In this document: positions 16,855 through 26,084 of the stretch, in pieces
Layout of the letters: the number at the start of each line of letters is the position of its first letter
Position numbering within the stretch: position 1 is the first letter of the stretch
Assembly (NCBI RefSeq): GCF_001636295.1
Contig: NZ_CP014209.1
Span: forward strand, 3,348,001 to 3,412,000
DNA length: 64,000 nucleotides
Direction of reading: 5' to 3'
Source of the DNA: Isoptericola dokdonensis DS-3
GTDB taxonomy: Bacteria; Actinomycetota; Actinomycetes; Actinomycetales; Cellulomonadaceae
Position numbers and translations under genes: made by a program
Notes under the pieces: model-generated
Databases searched by the model: none
Seen by the model: only the letters and a program-made list of their open reading frames with translations
Told to the model about the DNA's origin: nothing

Positions 16855-18324
16855 ATGACCCTCACCGGCGCCGTCGAGCGCACCCCCGCCGCGACGCCGG
16901 AACGCCTCAACGCGACGTACCTCGCGCAGTGGGTCGCCACCCAGGCCGCCCGGTACCGGGTGCCGGGCGTGCAGTTCGCGGTCGCCGTCGACGACGAGGT
17001 CGTGCTCGACGGCGCGTGGGGCGTCACCGACCTCACGTCCGGCACGCCGCTGCGCCCCGACCACCTGTTCCGCGTCGCGTCGCACTCCAAGACGTTCACC
17101 GCCACCGCGGTCGCGCGGCTCGTCGACGCGGGCTCGCTGCGCTGGGACGACCCGATCGGCACCTACGTGCCCGAGCTCGACCGCACCGGCGTCGGGGAGG
17201 TCACGGTCCGCGAGGCCCTCGGCCACACCGGCGGGCTGCTGCGGGACGGTCGTGACGCCGACTTCTGGCAGCTCGGCCTGCCGTTCCCCGACCGCGCCGC
17301 CCTGCTCGACGCCGTCCTCACCGGCGGGGAGGTCCTCGGCCGCGGCGAGGCGTTCAAGTACTCCAACCTCGCCTACGGCCTGCTCGGGCTCGTCGTGGAG
17401 GCCGTCACGGGGGAGCGGTTCGCCGACCACGTGCACCGCGAGCTCCTCGCGCCCCTCGGCCTGGACGACACCTTCGGCGAGCTCGACGACGAGATCGTGC
17501 GCCGCGCCGTCGTCGGGCACAGCGCCCCCGCCCCCGCCGCGCCCGGCCTGCCCGTCGTGTTCGCCGACGGTCGCCTGCCGGTGGCCGCGACGACCACCGG
17601 TGCGCTCGCCGCCGCCACGGGCTTCTGCTCCACGGCCCGGGACCTGGTGCGCTGGGCCATGGCGCACTGCGACGGCTCGACCCTGCTGCGACCCGAGACG
17701 CGTCGGCTGCTCCAGCGCGAGGAGTCCGCGTTCGAGCGGCCGCACGCGCCGCGCCGCGCGTACGGCCTCGGCTTCGAGCTGCGCGACCTCGACGGGCGTC
17801 GGCTCGTCGGTCACTCGGGCGGCTTCCCCGGGCAGATCACCCGGACCTGGTTCGACCCGACCGCCCGCGTCGCGGTGTCCGTCCTGACGAACGCGATCGA
17901 CGGTCCGGCCGACGCGATCGCGACGGGCCTGTTCGCGCTGGTCGCGGCGGCGCTCGGTGCCGACGCGGCGTCCGGCACCGACACCGGGGCCGACGGCACG
18001 GGCGACGACGCACGGCTCGCCGACCTCGACCGGTGGACCGGACGGTTCGCCAACCTGTGGGGCAGCACCGACGTCGTGCGTCTCGGCCACGACCTCTGGC
18101 TGATCGACCCGCGCCGCGCGGACCCGTTCGACGGCGCGGAGCGGCTGCGGGTCGACGGGGACGTCCTGCGACCCGAGACCCACGCCGGGTTCGGGCCCGT
18201 CGGGGAGCCGGTGCACGTCCTGCGCGATGGCGACGGCACGCCGAGCGGGGTCGTCGTGGGTGGCGTGACCTCCTGGCCGGCGGACGAGTTCGAGCGGCAG
18301 CGGCAGGCCAGCACCCGCCGCTGA
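16855..18324 (+). CDS. Serine beta-lactamase-like hydrolase (class C/DD-peptidase fold)
   Basis: A 489-residue protein of the beta-lactamase/transpeptidase-like family. Catalytic motifs: SHSK (S-x-x-K, residues ~77-80), YSN (Y-x-N, ~169-171) and GHSGG (~325). No signal peptide is seen, so it is probably a cytoplasmic esterase or peptidase rather than a resistance enzyme. A C-terminal ~90-residue part (WTGRFANLWGSTDVVRLG) resembles the lipocalin-like tail of some family members. The start ATG follows a TATCGT box by 7 nt, which suggests leaderless translation. Stand-alone gene divergent from the GntR operon. Confidence 0.85.
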   Translation: MTLTGAVERTPAATPERLNATYLAQWVATQAARYRVPGVQFAVAVDDEVVLDGAWGVTDLTSGTPLRPDHLFRVASHSKTFTATAVARLVDAGSLRWDDPIGTYVPELDRTGVGEVTVREALGHTGGLLRDGRDADFWQLGLPFPDRAALLDAVLTGGEVLGRGEAFKYSNLAYGLLGLVVEAVTGERFADHVHRELLAPLGLDDTFGELDDEIVRRAVVGHSAPAPAAPGLPVVFADGRLPVAATTTGALAAATGFCSTARDLVRWAMAHCDGSTLLRPETRRLLQREESAFERPHAPRRAYGLGFELRDLDGRRLVGHSGGFPGQITRTWFDPTARVAVSVLTNAIDGPADAIATGLFALVAAALGADAASGTDTGADGTGDDARLADLDRWTGRFANLWGSTDVVRLGHDLWLIDPRRADPFDGAERLRVDGDVLRPETHAGFGPVGEPVHVLRDGDGTPSGVVVGGVTSWPADEFERQRQASTRR

Positions 18325-18408
18325 CCGACCGCACGACCGCACGACCGCGTGGCCGCGGGAACGCCCCACGGGCGCGGCCGACCACGTCGACCGCGCCCGC
18401 GGGCCCCC

Positions 18409-18436
18409 GGTGCCGTGACCGGACGGTCACGGCACC
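18409..18436. terminator. Terminator between convergent genes
   Basis: 12-bp arms GGTGCCGTGACC and complement with a GGAC loop, between the serine hydrolase stop (18324) and the pectate lyase stop (18446). It can serve either strand. Confidence 0.75.
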
Positions 18437-18445
18437 CGGGTCGGC

Positions 18446-20479
18446 TCAGCCCCGCCAGGGGCGCCAGCGGTCGGCGCCGGACAGGTACGCCTCGCGCGTG
18501 TGCTCGCGGGCCTCGGCGCGGGAGAGCTGCGGGCGGCCGTCGCCGGTCCCGGCGCCGGGCCCGTCGTTGCGGTGCTCGCGCAGGAAGTCGTCCTCCCACG
18601 CCCAGCCGCTCATGTCCGACCAGGCCGGGGTGCCGACGTGCGCACCCAGCCACGAGTCCCGCACCACCATCGACGGCTCCACCAGCGGGTTGCTGCTGGG
18701 GTGCCACGGACGGCCGAGGAACACCGACCCGGCGGCCGCGTCCGAGGTGAACCGGGAGTCCACGAAGAGGAACCCCCGGCCGCCGGGCACGGTCGCCGGA
18801 GCCGCGACGTAGCCGTTGACCTCCTGGCCGCGGTCGAGCGAGTGGATCCGCGAGTCCTCCACGACGAGCGTGCCGCCGCCGTAGACGAAGTCGACGTCGC
18901 CCTCGACGTAGGAGTCGGTCATCCACACGCGCGACGGCGTCGGCTTCGAGCCCGGGTCCGCCAGGTAGGTGTCCTGGTTGCCGAGCAGGCGGACGCCGTC
19001 CAGCACGATGCGGTCGCCGGACGTGCGCAGCGCGAGCGCCTGGCTGCCGCCGTTCGCGGCCTCGTCGTAGGCGTTCTCGATCGTGACGTCCCGCAGGGTG
19101 ACGTCGTCGGCGAGCACCGACACGGTGGGGGACCCGGTGTGCCCCCAGGTGCCGCCGTAGAACTTGGTCTGCCCCGCCGCGAGGTCGTAGCTGATCACCA
19201 CGTCCTGCGCGTCACGGGTCGCACCACGGATCGTCAGGTCGTCGGTGCCGGGCCAGATGCGCACCACCTCGCGGTACACGCCCGGGGCCACCACGACCTC
19301 GACGGGGTGGGCGGCGCGGGACGCGGCGCCGACGGCCGCGCCGATGCTCGCGTAGTCGCCCGTGCCGTCCAGGGCAACGGTGACGCGACGCTTCACCGTC
19401 TCGTCCCGGCCGAGCGGGCCCGCGTGCGCGCCGACGAGAGCGGCGACCGTGCCCACGGGGTCGGCGTCGTACGGGTAGAAGGTCGACGGGTCGAAGGTCG
19501 GGCCGGTGTCGTCCTTGCGGCCGCGGATGTTCGTGAACCGGTTGTCGCGCGAGTCGACGCGGGAGGCGGGGTCTTTCGCGACGATCGCGTCCTCGCCGTG
19601 CTCGTACACGCTCGACTCGACGACGAGCTGCGACGCGCCGCGCGACATCGTGCCGTAGTGGGTCTGGCCGGAGAACCAGTTGTTGTACAGGTGCCCGGCC
19701 GCGACGTTGTCGATGCTGGCGTTGCGCTGGAACGTGTTCGAGAACTCGTTGTGGTGCATCGTGATCGTCGTGACGACGTTGTCGGTCCAGCCGACGCCGA
19801 CCGTCTTGTTGTGGTCGCGGAACTGGTTCCAGGACAGCGTCACGGCGGTGGAGTCCTTGCGGACGTCGACCTGGCCGTCGCCGAGCCGGGTGAACTCGTT
19901 GTGGTCGATCCACACGTGGGAGGACGTGTCGAGGCGGATGCCGTCGTTGTCGTTGTCGGGGTCCTTGCCGTCCCAGTCACCGGCGACGTACGAGTCGCGG
20001 AACGTCAGGTTGCGGACGATGACGTTGGAGACCTCGTCGAGGAAGAGCCCGCCGTCGACGATCTCGGGGTCGCGCCCGATCCCGGCGATGGTCTTGTCCG
20101 AGGCGACCTCGATCATGTCGCCGTCGCCGACCACGATCTCGCCCCGGACGAGGATGGTCAGCGGCCCGGCCGACGCGGCCTGCTCGGCGAGCTGGTCGGC
20201 GTCGCGCACGACGACGGTGCGTCCGCCCGCGCCGCCGGTCGTGCCGTGCGGGAGGTCGTCCGTCGCGGTGGAGGCGAAGCCGGTCGCGACGGGCGACCAG
20301 ACGGGGCCGTCGACGGTGGTGGTGCCGGGCGCGCCGATGCGGTCCAGCAGCGCGCTGCCGGCCGCGGCCGGGTCGGGGGAGTCGGCCTCCGCGGCCTGCG
20401 CGCCAGGGGCGAGCAGGGTGAGTGCGAGCAGCGGTGCGCCGGCGGCGGCCACCAGGCGGGCGGTGTGACGGTGTCTCAT
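18446..20479 (-). CDS. Secreted pectate lyase (PL1)-pectin methylesterase (CE8) fusion
   Basis: A 677-residue exported two-enzyme protein. The signal peptide is residues 1-29 (ends AQAA). The PL1 parallel beta-helix (~60-345) has VWIDHNEF, GDGQVDVRKDSTAVTLSWNQF and MHHNEFSNTFQRNASI, where the Arg is the likely base. The CE8 domain (~365-640) has GNQDTYL, the catalytic Asp region GDVDFVYGGG, and FLGRPWH with the catalytic Arg. It demethylates pectin and cuts the exposed polygalacturonate outside the cell. Its ATG overlaps the stop of the upstream paralogue (ATGA), so both are in one operon. Confidence 0.92.
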   Translation of the reverse strand: MRHRHTARLVAAAGAPLLALTLLAPGAQAAEADSPDPAAAGSALLDRIGAPGTTTVDGPVWSPVATGFASTATDDLPHGTTGGAGGRTVVVRDADQLAEQAASAGPLTILVRGEIVVGDGDMIEVASDKTIAGIGRDPEIVDGGLFLDEVSNVIVRNLTFRDSYVAGDWDGKDPDNDNDGIRLDTSSHVWIDHNEFTRLGDGQVDVRKDSTAVTLSWNQFRDHNKTVGVGWTDNVVTTITMHHNEFSNTFQRNASIDNVAAGHLYNNWFSGQTHYGTMSRGASQLVVESSVYEHGEDAIVAKDPASRVDSRDNRFTNIRGRKDDTGPTFDPSTFYPYDADPVGTVAALVGAHAGPLGRDETVKRRVTVALDGTGDYASIGAAVGAASRAAHPVEVVVAPGVYREVVRIWPGTDDLTIRGATRDAQDVVISYDLAAGQTKFYGGTWGHTGSPTVSVLADDVTLRDVTIENAYDEAANGGSQALALRTSGDRIVLDGVRLLGNQDTYLADPGSKPTPSRVWMTDSYVEGDVDFVYGGGTLVVEDSRIHSLDRGQEVNGYVAAPATVPGGRGFLFVDSRFTSDAAAGSVFLGRPWHPSSNPLVEPSMVVRDSWLGAHVGTPAWSDMSGWAWEDDFLREHRNDGPGAGTGDGRPQLSRAEAREHTREAYLSGADRWRPWRG

Positions 20480-22056
20480 CGGGGGTCTCCTTCGGTCGTG
20501 TCGCCGAGGACGACGACGTCGCGCAGGACGGTGCGCTCACCGGCGTCGCGCAGGGCGTAGGCGGGGCTCGGACCGGCCGCGCCGTCGTAGGTGTTGGCGA
20601 GGGTCAGGTCGCGCAGGGTGACGCGGTCCGCGAGGACGGTCAGGGTGGGGGTGTTCGCCCAGTCGCTGTCGGGCTTGTCGTAGGTGACGACGACGTCGGA
20701 CGGGTCGCCGGTCGCGCCCCGGACCGTCAGCCGGTCGGCACCCGGCCAGAGGGTCACCACCTCGCGGTAGGTGCCGGGGCGGACGACGATCTCGACGGGG
20801 TGCGGGGTGCGGGCGGCCGCACCCACCGCCGCGTGGATCGACAGGAAGTCGCCGGCGCCGTCCTGGGCGACGACGACCCGCCGCGCCGCCCGCTCCGCCG
20901 TGCCGACGACCGGACCCGCGTGGCGGCTCAGCAGCCGCGGGACCGCACGGACGTCGTCGAGCCGGTAGGAGTAGTGGTCCGAGGCCTCGAACGTGGGCCC
21001 GGTCTCGGCGGGCGCCTCGCCCCACACGTCGCGGAACACGTTGCCGCGCTGGTGCACGTGGCCGCCGTCGTCCGCGATGAGCGGCTTGCGGGCGTGCTCG
21101 AACACGCTGGCCTCGACGAGCACCTGGGCCCCGCCGCGGGCGTTCATCCCGTACGAGCTGACGCCCGAGAGCCAGTTGTTGTACACGTGCCCGGCCGCGA
21201 CGTTGTCCAGGCTGGCGTTGCGCTGGTGCACGTTGGTGAACCGGTTGTGGTGCAGCGTGATCGTCGTGACGACGTCGTCGGTCCAGCCGACGCCGACGGT
21301 CTTGTTGTGGTCGCGGAAGTGGTTCCAGGACAGGGTGACGGCGGTGGAGTCCTTGCGGACGTCGACCTGGCCGTCGCCGAGCCGGGTGAACTCGTTGTGG
21401 TCGATCCACACGTGGGACGAGGTGTCGATGCGGATGCCGTCGTTGTCGTTGTCCGACGCCTTGCCGTCCCAGTCGCCGGCGACGTACGAGTCGCGGAACG
21501 TCAGGTTGCGGACGACCACGTTGGAGACCCGGTCGAGGAAGAGCCCGCCGTCGACGAGCTCGCCGCCCGACGCGGCACCGGCGATGGTCTTGTCGGAGGC
21601 GACCTCGATCATGTCGCCGTCGCCGATCTCGATCGTGCCGTCGACGAGGATCGTCCGGGGTCCCTCGGCGGCGGCCTGCTCGGCGAGCGCGGCCGCGTCC
21701 CGCACGACGACGGTGCGTCCGCCCGCGCCGCCGGTCGTGCCGTGCGGCAGGTCGTCCGTCGCGGTGGAGGCGAAGCCGGTGGCGACGGGCGACCAGACGG
21801 GGCCGTCGGCGGTCGTCGTCCGGGGGGCGTGGAGCCGGCGCAGCAGCTCGTGACCGGCGGTCTCGTGACCGGCGGTCACGTGGGCGCTGCGCGGGGCCTC
21901 GGTCGCCGCGGGGGCCGCCTGCGCGGCCGGGGCGAGGAGGGTCAGCGCGAGGGTCGGCACGCCGAGGGCGGCGGTCCACCGCCGGGCGCGACGGGCACGG
22001 CCGGGGGGCCGGCGGGGTGGCCCGGAGCGGGGGTGTCGGACGGGGACGAAGGGCAT
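20476..22056 (-). CDS. Secreted pectate lyase (PL1) with truncated, probably inactive CE8 domain
   Basis: A 526-residue paralogue of the downstream gene. A twin-Arg-rich signal peptide region (RRPPGRARRARRW, then ALTLLAPAAQAA, ~1-48) is followed by a complete PL1 domain (~75-375) with VWIDHNEF, DGQVDVRKDSTAVTLSW and HHNRFTNVHQRNASL. A CE8 start (RRVVVAQDGAGDFLSIHAAV) follows, but the protein stops after VVVLGDTTEGDPR. At that point the neighbour has GNQDTYL, so the CE8 catalytic Gln, Asp and Arg are missing. First gene of the operon, behind a good promoter and an AACCGGTT operator. Confidence 0.9.
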   Translation of the reverse strand: MPFVPVRHPRSGPPRRPPGRARRARRWTAALGVPTLALTLLAPAAQAAPAATEAPRSAHVTAGHETAGHELLRRLHAPRTTTADGPVWSPVATGFASTATDDLPHGTTGGAGGRTVVVRDAAALAEQAAAEGPRTILVDGTIEIGDGDMIEVASDKTIAGAASGGELVDGGLFLDRVSNVVVRNLTFRDSYVAGDWDGKASDNDNDGIRIDTSSHVWIDHNEFTRLGDGQVDVRKDSTAVTLSWNHFRDHNKTVGVGWTDDVVTTITLHHNRFTNVHQRNASLDNVAAGHVYNNWLSGVSSYGMNARGGAQVLVEASVFEHARKPLIADDGGHVHQRGNVFRDVWGEAPAETGPTFEASDHYSYRLDDVRAVPRLLSRHAGPVVGTAERAARRVVVAQDGAGDFLSIHAAVGAAARTPHPVEIVVRPGTYREVVTLWPGADRLTVRGATGDPSDVVVTYDKPDSDWANTPTLTVLADRVTLRDLTLANTYDGAAGPSPAYALRDAGERTVLRDVVVLGDTTEGDPR

Positions 22057-22180
22057 CGTCGCGCCTCTCGTGAGACTTGGGCGTGGCCCTCAGGTCCGGG
22101 TCGGGCAGCGGTGCACGGAGGTCCTCGACATCGGCGTCGGGACCCTCAGACCTGTCGCGCGGTGCGTCCGGCTCGCCTCT

Positions 22181-22224
22181 GAAACCGGTTCCCGAAACGT
22201 AGCCGAGGAGGGTGCCTTCGTCAA
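22181..22224 (-). promoter_or_regulatory. Promoter and LacI-type operator of the pectate lyase operon
   Basis: On the minus strand TTGACG (22219-22224) and TACGTT (22196-22201) are separated by 17 nt, a near-consensus sigma-70-type promoter. The predicted transcription start falls in the palindromic GAAACCGGTTCC (22181-22192), which matches sites before three other local operons. A repressor bound there would block initiation. The 125-nt leader to the start codon holds nothing else I recognise. Confidence 0.7.
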
Positions 22225-22336
22225 TAGTTCAGCGGGCGTGTCCAATGCTCAGGTCATCGCGAGCTGCACGTCGCCGCAGGTCAGGAGGGCTCGTCGCGGC
22301 GGCTCCGGGCGGCGGCGGCGTGCCAGAACACCAGGA

Positions 22337-22374
22337 ACCGCGTCCCCGGCCGACGCTGCGGCCGGGGACGCGGT
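22337..22374 (-). terminator. Terminator after the LacI-DUF6807 gene
   Basis: 16-bp perfect arms (ACCGCGTCCCCGGCCG and complement) around a 6-nt loop, 15 nt past the stop of the minus-strand regulator gene. Confidence 0.8.
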
Positions 22375-22388
22375 GCGGTCACGGCGGC

Positions 22389-24371
22389 TCAGACCGCCGC
22401 GCGCGCCGCCTCGAGCCGGGCGGTGGCGAGCTCCGCGACGTCGGCGGCGTCCGTGGCCCCGAGCCGCCGGTCGACCACGACCGCGACGACGCCGACGTCG
22501 AGCGACGTCCCGGCCGCGACCCGGCGGACCTCGTCCCACGCGAGCGCGGGCCCGACGCCGACGTAGTCGCCGACCCGGGCGAACCACGGGTCCGGCTTCT
22601 CGGCGGTCTGGACGAGGAGCAGCGTCGTCCAGGCCTCGCCGTCGCGGCGACGGACCGCGACCCACGGCGCCGTCGACCCGTGGACGGCCTCGCCGATGTT
22701 CCCCTCGGGGTCGATCGCGTCGGCGTCGGCGCCCGACGGCAGCCGCCAGAACAGGCCGCCGTACCCGGCGCCCGGTCGGCCGTTCGTCGCGGGGCTGCCG
22801 ATGGTGACGTCCCGGCCACGGGCGTGCAGGACGCCGTCCCAGCGCAGCGCCCACGCGTCGACCTCGGGCATCGCGACGGCCGTGAGCAGGCGCTTCTCGG
22901 TGAGCTGCTGCTCGCCGTGCTCGTCGAGCCAGTGCACGTCCTGGCGCAGGGTCGCGCCGGCGTCCTGGACGGACGCCCCGGCGACCTGCTGGCGACCGTG
23001 GTTGGCGAGCAGCGTCGACCCCTGGTCGCGCACGAACGTGCGGCCGCCCCAGTGCGTCGTGCCGTCGACGTCCGCCACGGCCGTCGAGACGCCGTAGTGG
23101 TGCCGGTGGTCGACCGGGCTGACGACCGTCATGGGGACGCCCTGGAGGGAGTGCACGGGGTGCAGGTACGGCCGAGGGCTGTGCACGCCCGGCAGGTCGG
23201 TCCCGCGCGAGCACCGGGCCAGCACGCTGCCGTCGCCGGCGTCCAGCACCCAGCCGTCGTCCGCCGCGCTCCACAGCGGGCGGACCGCGGCGGGGGACGT
23301 GATGGCCCGTCCCGCGCGGTTGGTCGACGACACGGCCAGCCGGCGGTTCGGCGGCACCTGCCCCGTGCTGCCGCGCAGCGTGATCGCGGGCGTCACGACG
23401 TCCCCGTCGGCGTCCACGCCGAGCGGCGGCGCACCGGCTCCCCGGGTCATCCGGTCGTGCAGGAGCTGCCAGGCGCGGCGGCCCAGCTCGGCCTGCGGGA
23501 CGGCCGCCGTCGTCAGCGGGGGTGCGGCGTACCGGGAGAGCTCGACGTCGTCGAAGCCCGTCACGGAGATGTCGCCCGGCACGGCGACGCCGGTCTCCCC
23601 GAGCCGGGCGAGGAGCCCGAGCGCGACGAGGTCGTTGTACGCGACGACGCCCGTCGCGCCGGTCGCCAGGACGGCGTCGGCGCAGCGGTAGCCCTCGTCG
23701 ACGGTGGAGCCGACCGGCACGGTGGACACGCGCAGCCCGGGGAACCGTTCCCGGGCCTCGGCGAGCGTCGCGCGCCGCTCGGCGTCCGACGCGCTCGACG
23801 GCGGGCCGGCCGCGTACACGAGGTCACGGTGGCCGAGCGCGACGAGGTGGTCGACCATGCCGCGCACGCCGCTGGCGTGGTCGACGCGCACCGTCGGGAC
23901 GCCCGCGCCCGGCAGGTGCCGGTTGATGAGCACGACGGGCTCGACCTGGGGGAGCAGCTCGCGCAACGCCTTCTCCGTCCCGCGGGGGGCCGCGAGGATC
24001 AGGGCGTCGCAGCGCTGCCGCGCCTCCAGGGCGACGGCCGACTCGTCGAGCGCGGCCTCCACGGTCTCCGCGACGAGCACGCGGTAGTCGTACCCGGCCG
24101 CGGCCGACATCGCCCCGCGCAGGATCTTCTGGAACAGCGGGTTGCCGAGGTCGGGGACGACGAGGGCGACCGTGTTCGTGCGACCCAGCGACAGGCTGCG
24201 GGCGAGCCTGCTGGGCCGGTACTCCAGGCGTTCGGCGGCCTCGCGGACCCGGCGCACGACGTCGGGGGACACCGTGTCGTGCCCGTTCATCACGCGGGAG
24301 ACCGAGGCGCGGGACACCCCGGCGGCGGCGGCGACCTCGTCGATGGTCGGTCCGCCGGTGGCCCGTGGCAT
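22389..24371 (-). CDS. LacI-family regulator fused to a DUF6807 (PmoA-like) domain
   Basis: A 660-residue protein, about twice the usual LacI length. The N-terminal helix-turn-helix (residues 6-30, TIDEVAAAAGVSRASVSRVMNG) and hinge EYRPSRLARSL are standard. Residues ~60-335 are the periplasmic-binding-like effector domain (VALVVPDLGNPLFQKILRG, GDISVTGFDDVELSRYAAPPLTT). Residues ~350-655 match DUF6807/PmoA-like proteins: PYLHPVHSLQG, SPVDHRHHYGVSTAV, THWGGRTF, and the conserved His residues. Its ATG overlaps the GH43 stop (ATGA). It is the only LacI protein here and the best candidate to bind the AACCGGTT sites (inference). The role of the extra domain is unknown. Confidence 0.88.
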   Translation of the reverse strand: MPRATGGPTIDEVAAAAGVSRASVSRVMNGHDTVSPDVVRRVREAAERLEYRPSRLARSLSLGRTNTVALVVPDLGNPLFQKILRGAMSAAAGYDYRVLVAETVEAALDESAVALEARQRCDALILAAPRGTEKALRELLPQVEPVVLINRHLPGAGVPTVRVDHASGVRGMVDHLVALGHRDLVYAAGPPSSASDAERRATLAEARERFPGLRVSTVPVGSTVDEGYRCADAVLATGATGVVAYNDLVALGLLARLGETGVAVPGDISVTGFDDVELSRYAAPPLTTAAVPQAELGRRAWQLLHDRMTRGAGAPPLGVDADGDVVTPAITLRGSTGQVPPNRRLAVSSTNRAGRAITSPAAVRPLWSAADDGWVLDAGDGSVLARCSRGTDLPGVHSPRPYLHPVHSLQGVPMTVVSPVDHRHHYGVSTAVADVDGTTHWGGRTFVRDQGSTLLANHGRQQVAGASVQDAGATLRQDVHWLDEHGEQQLTEKRLLTAVAMPEVDAWALRWDGVLHARGRDVTIGSPATNGRPGAGYGGLFWRLPSGADADAIDPEGNIGEAVHGSTAPWVAVRRRDGEAWTTLLLVQTAEKPDPWFARVGDYVGVGPALAWDEVRRVAAGTSLDVGVVAVVVDRRLGATDAADVAELATARLEAARAAV

Positions 24372-25942
24372 CAGGCGTCCTTCCCGGCCACCGTGACGCG
24401 CACGGGGCCGAAGTCCGCGCCGTCTGCGCCGGTCGCGGGCGTGCCGGCCGGCGCGCAGGCGAACAGGCCGACCTCGGCGCCGATCCAGTGGCCGACGACG
24501 GCCTGCCAACCGGGGGCGAGGGCCGTGGGTTCGGCGTCCTTCCCGGAGCCTGCCGGGTCGGCCCGCCAGGACCACGTGACGACGCCGTCGGCGTCGACGT
24601 CGGCCCGCAGCTCGACGGTGTCCGTCGCGACCTCGTGCCGCGCGACCGTCGTCTCGCCGTCGTCGGGGGTCCAGGTGCGCTGCACGACGGCGGTGCCGGC
24701 GGGCGTGCGCTCCAGGCCGAGCCAGGCGTACTCCCGGCCGAGCACGACGACGCCCGCGCGGGTGCCCTCGGTGTCGCCGGTCAGCGTGACGGTGGTCGTC
24801 CAGGTGCTGGGCCGCCCCGGGATCTGCTGGCAGAGCACCGCACCCTGCTCACGCAGGTTGCCGAGCGGCGACGGCTGCGCGGTCAGGCGGAGCGTGCCGT
24901 CGCCGGGGGCGTCGTGCCAGCCCGGCTGCGGGTTGGCCTGCCAGTGCCAGCGCGGTGCCAGCCCCGGGGTCGCGAAGTCGTCGGAACGCGACGGCTCGGC
25001 GTGCTCGCCGGCGCCGGTGGGCGTCGGGTGGGTCAGGACGGGCTGCCCGCGGCCGACGCGCGGGGCGCCGGTCGTGTCCCGGGGCTCGCCGTCGAGGTCG
25101 GCGCCGAGGCGCGGCCAGCCGTCGTCGTCCCAGCGCATCGGCTGGAGGTGCACGACCCGGCCGAACCGGCCCCGGTCCTGGAAGTGCAGGAACCAGTCGG
25201 TGCCGTCCGGGGTGTCGACCCAGGCACCCTGGTGCGGGCCGTTGACGTCCGTGGAGCCCTGCTCGAGCACGACGCGGTGCTCGTAGGGACCCCACACGCT
25301 GCGGGAGCGGAACGCGGTCTGCCAGCCGGTCGCCACCCCGCCGGCCGGCGCGAAGATCCAGTACCAGCCGTCACGCTGGTAGAGCTTGGGGCCCTCCAGC
25401 GTGCCGAAACCGGGCAGCGCGTCCCCGTCGACGACGGTGCGGGCGGGGCCGACGACGGTGCGCAGGTCGGCGTCGACCTCGACGACCGTCAGCCGGTTCT
25501 TCACCCCTGCGCGGCTCTTCGCCCAGCCGTGCACGAGGTAGGTGCGGCCGTCCTCGTCCCACAGCGGGCAGGGGTCGATGAGACCGCGGCCCGGCAGCAG
25601 GCACCACGGCTCGGACCAGGGACCGCGCGGGTCCTCCGCGGTGAGGACGAAGATGCCGTGGTCGGGGTCGGGGTAGACGATGACGAACCGGCCGTCGTGG
25701 TGGCGCAGGCTCGGGGCCCACACGCCGGAGCCGTGACGGGGGAGCGCGTAGTGCGCGGCCGGCGGGACGTGGGGCAGGGCGTTGGCCACGTGCTCCCAGG
25801 CCACGAGGTCGCGCGAGTGCAGCACCGGGAGCCCGGGCGCGCGGTTGAAGCTCGACGCGATCATCCAGTAGTCGTCGCCCACGCGGATCGCGTCGGGGTC
25901 CGGCCAGTCGGCGTCGAGGATCGGGTTGGGGTACGTGGTCAT
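24371..25942 (-). CDS. Glycoside hydrolase family 43 (xylosidase/arabinofuranosidase-like)
   Basis: A 523-residue, apparently cytoplasmic enzyme. The five-bladed propeller (residues 1 to ~300) carries NPILDADWPDPDAIRVGDDYW with the catalytic-base Asp, LIDPCPLWDEDGR with the pKa-modulating Asp, and TLEGPKLY with the acid Glu. Residues ~330-523 form a concanavalin-like beta-sandwich as in long GH43 beta-xylosidases. It likely trims xylo- or arabino-oligosaccharides after uptake. The ATG at 25942 was preferred to one 39 nt upstream because GGAAGG precedes it by 5 nt and the family motif begins there. Co-transcribed with the LacI-DUF6807 gene. Confidence 0.9.
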   Translation of the reverse strand: MTTYPNPILDADWPDPDAIRVGDDYWMIASSFNRAPGLPVLHSRDLVAWEHVANALPHVPPAAHYALPRHGSGVWAPSLRHHDGRFVIVYPDPDHGIFVLTAEDPRGPWSEPWCLLPGRGLIDPCPLWDEDGRTYLVHGWAKSRAGVKNRLTVVEVDADLRTVVGPARTVVDGDALPGFGTLEGPKLYQRDGWYWIFAPAGGVATGWQTAFRSRSVWGPYEHRVVLEQGSTDVNGPHQGAWVDTPDGTDWFLHFQDRGRFGRVVHLQPMRWDDDGWPRLGADLDGEPRDTTGAPRVGRGQPVLTHPTPTGAGEHAEPSRSDDFATPGLAPRWHWQANPQPGWHDAPGDGTLRLTAQPSPLGNLREQGAVLCQQIPGRPSTWTTTVTLTGDTEGTRAGVVVLGREYAWLGLERTPAGTAVVQRTWTPDDGETTVARHEVATDTVELRADVDADGVVTWSWRADPAGSGKDAEPTALAPGWQAVVGHWIGAEVGLFACAPAGTPATGADGADFGPVRVTVAGKDA

Positions 25943-25988
25943 GAGGCCTTCCGTCACGTCGTCGGGACTTCCGACGGGCAACAGATGA

Positions 25989-26020
25989 GAAACCGGTTAC
26001 GCCGTCGTGCCCGAATCGTA
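25989..26020 (-). promoter_or_regulatory. Operator and -10 box of the GH43-LacI operon
   Basis: GAAACCGGTTAC (25989-26000) is identical in 12 bases to the site at 36484-36495. A minus-strand TACGAT (26015-26020) could be the -10 box placing the operator near +10; no good -35 box was seen. Confidence 0.65.
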
Positions 26021-26084
26021 GCAAGGACGGCATCACACGAGTTTCACGCCCGCCGCACGACGGGCGCGCCCCGGCTGGGAGGCC

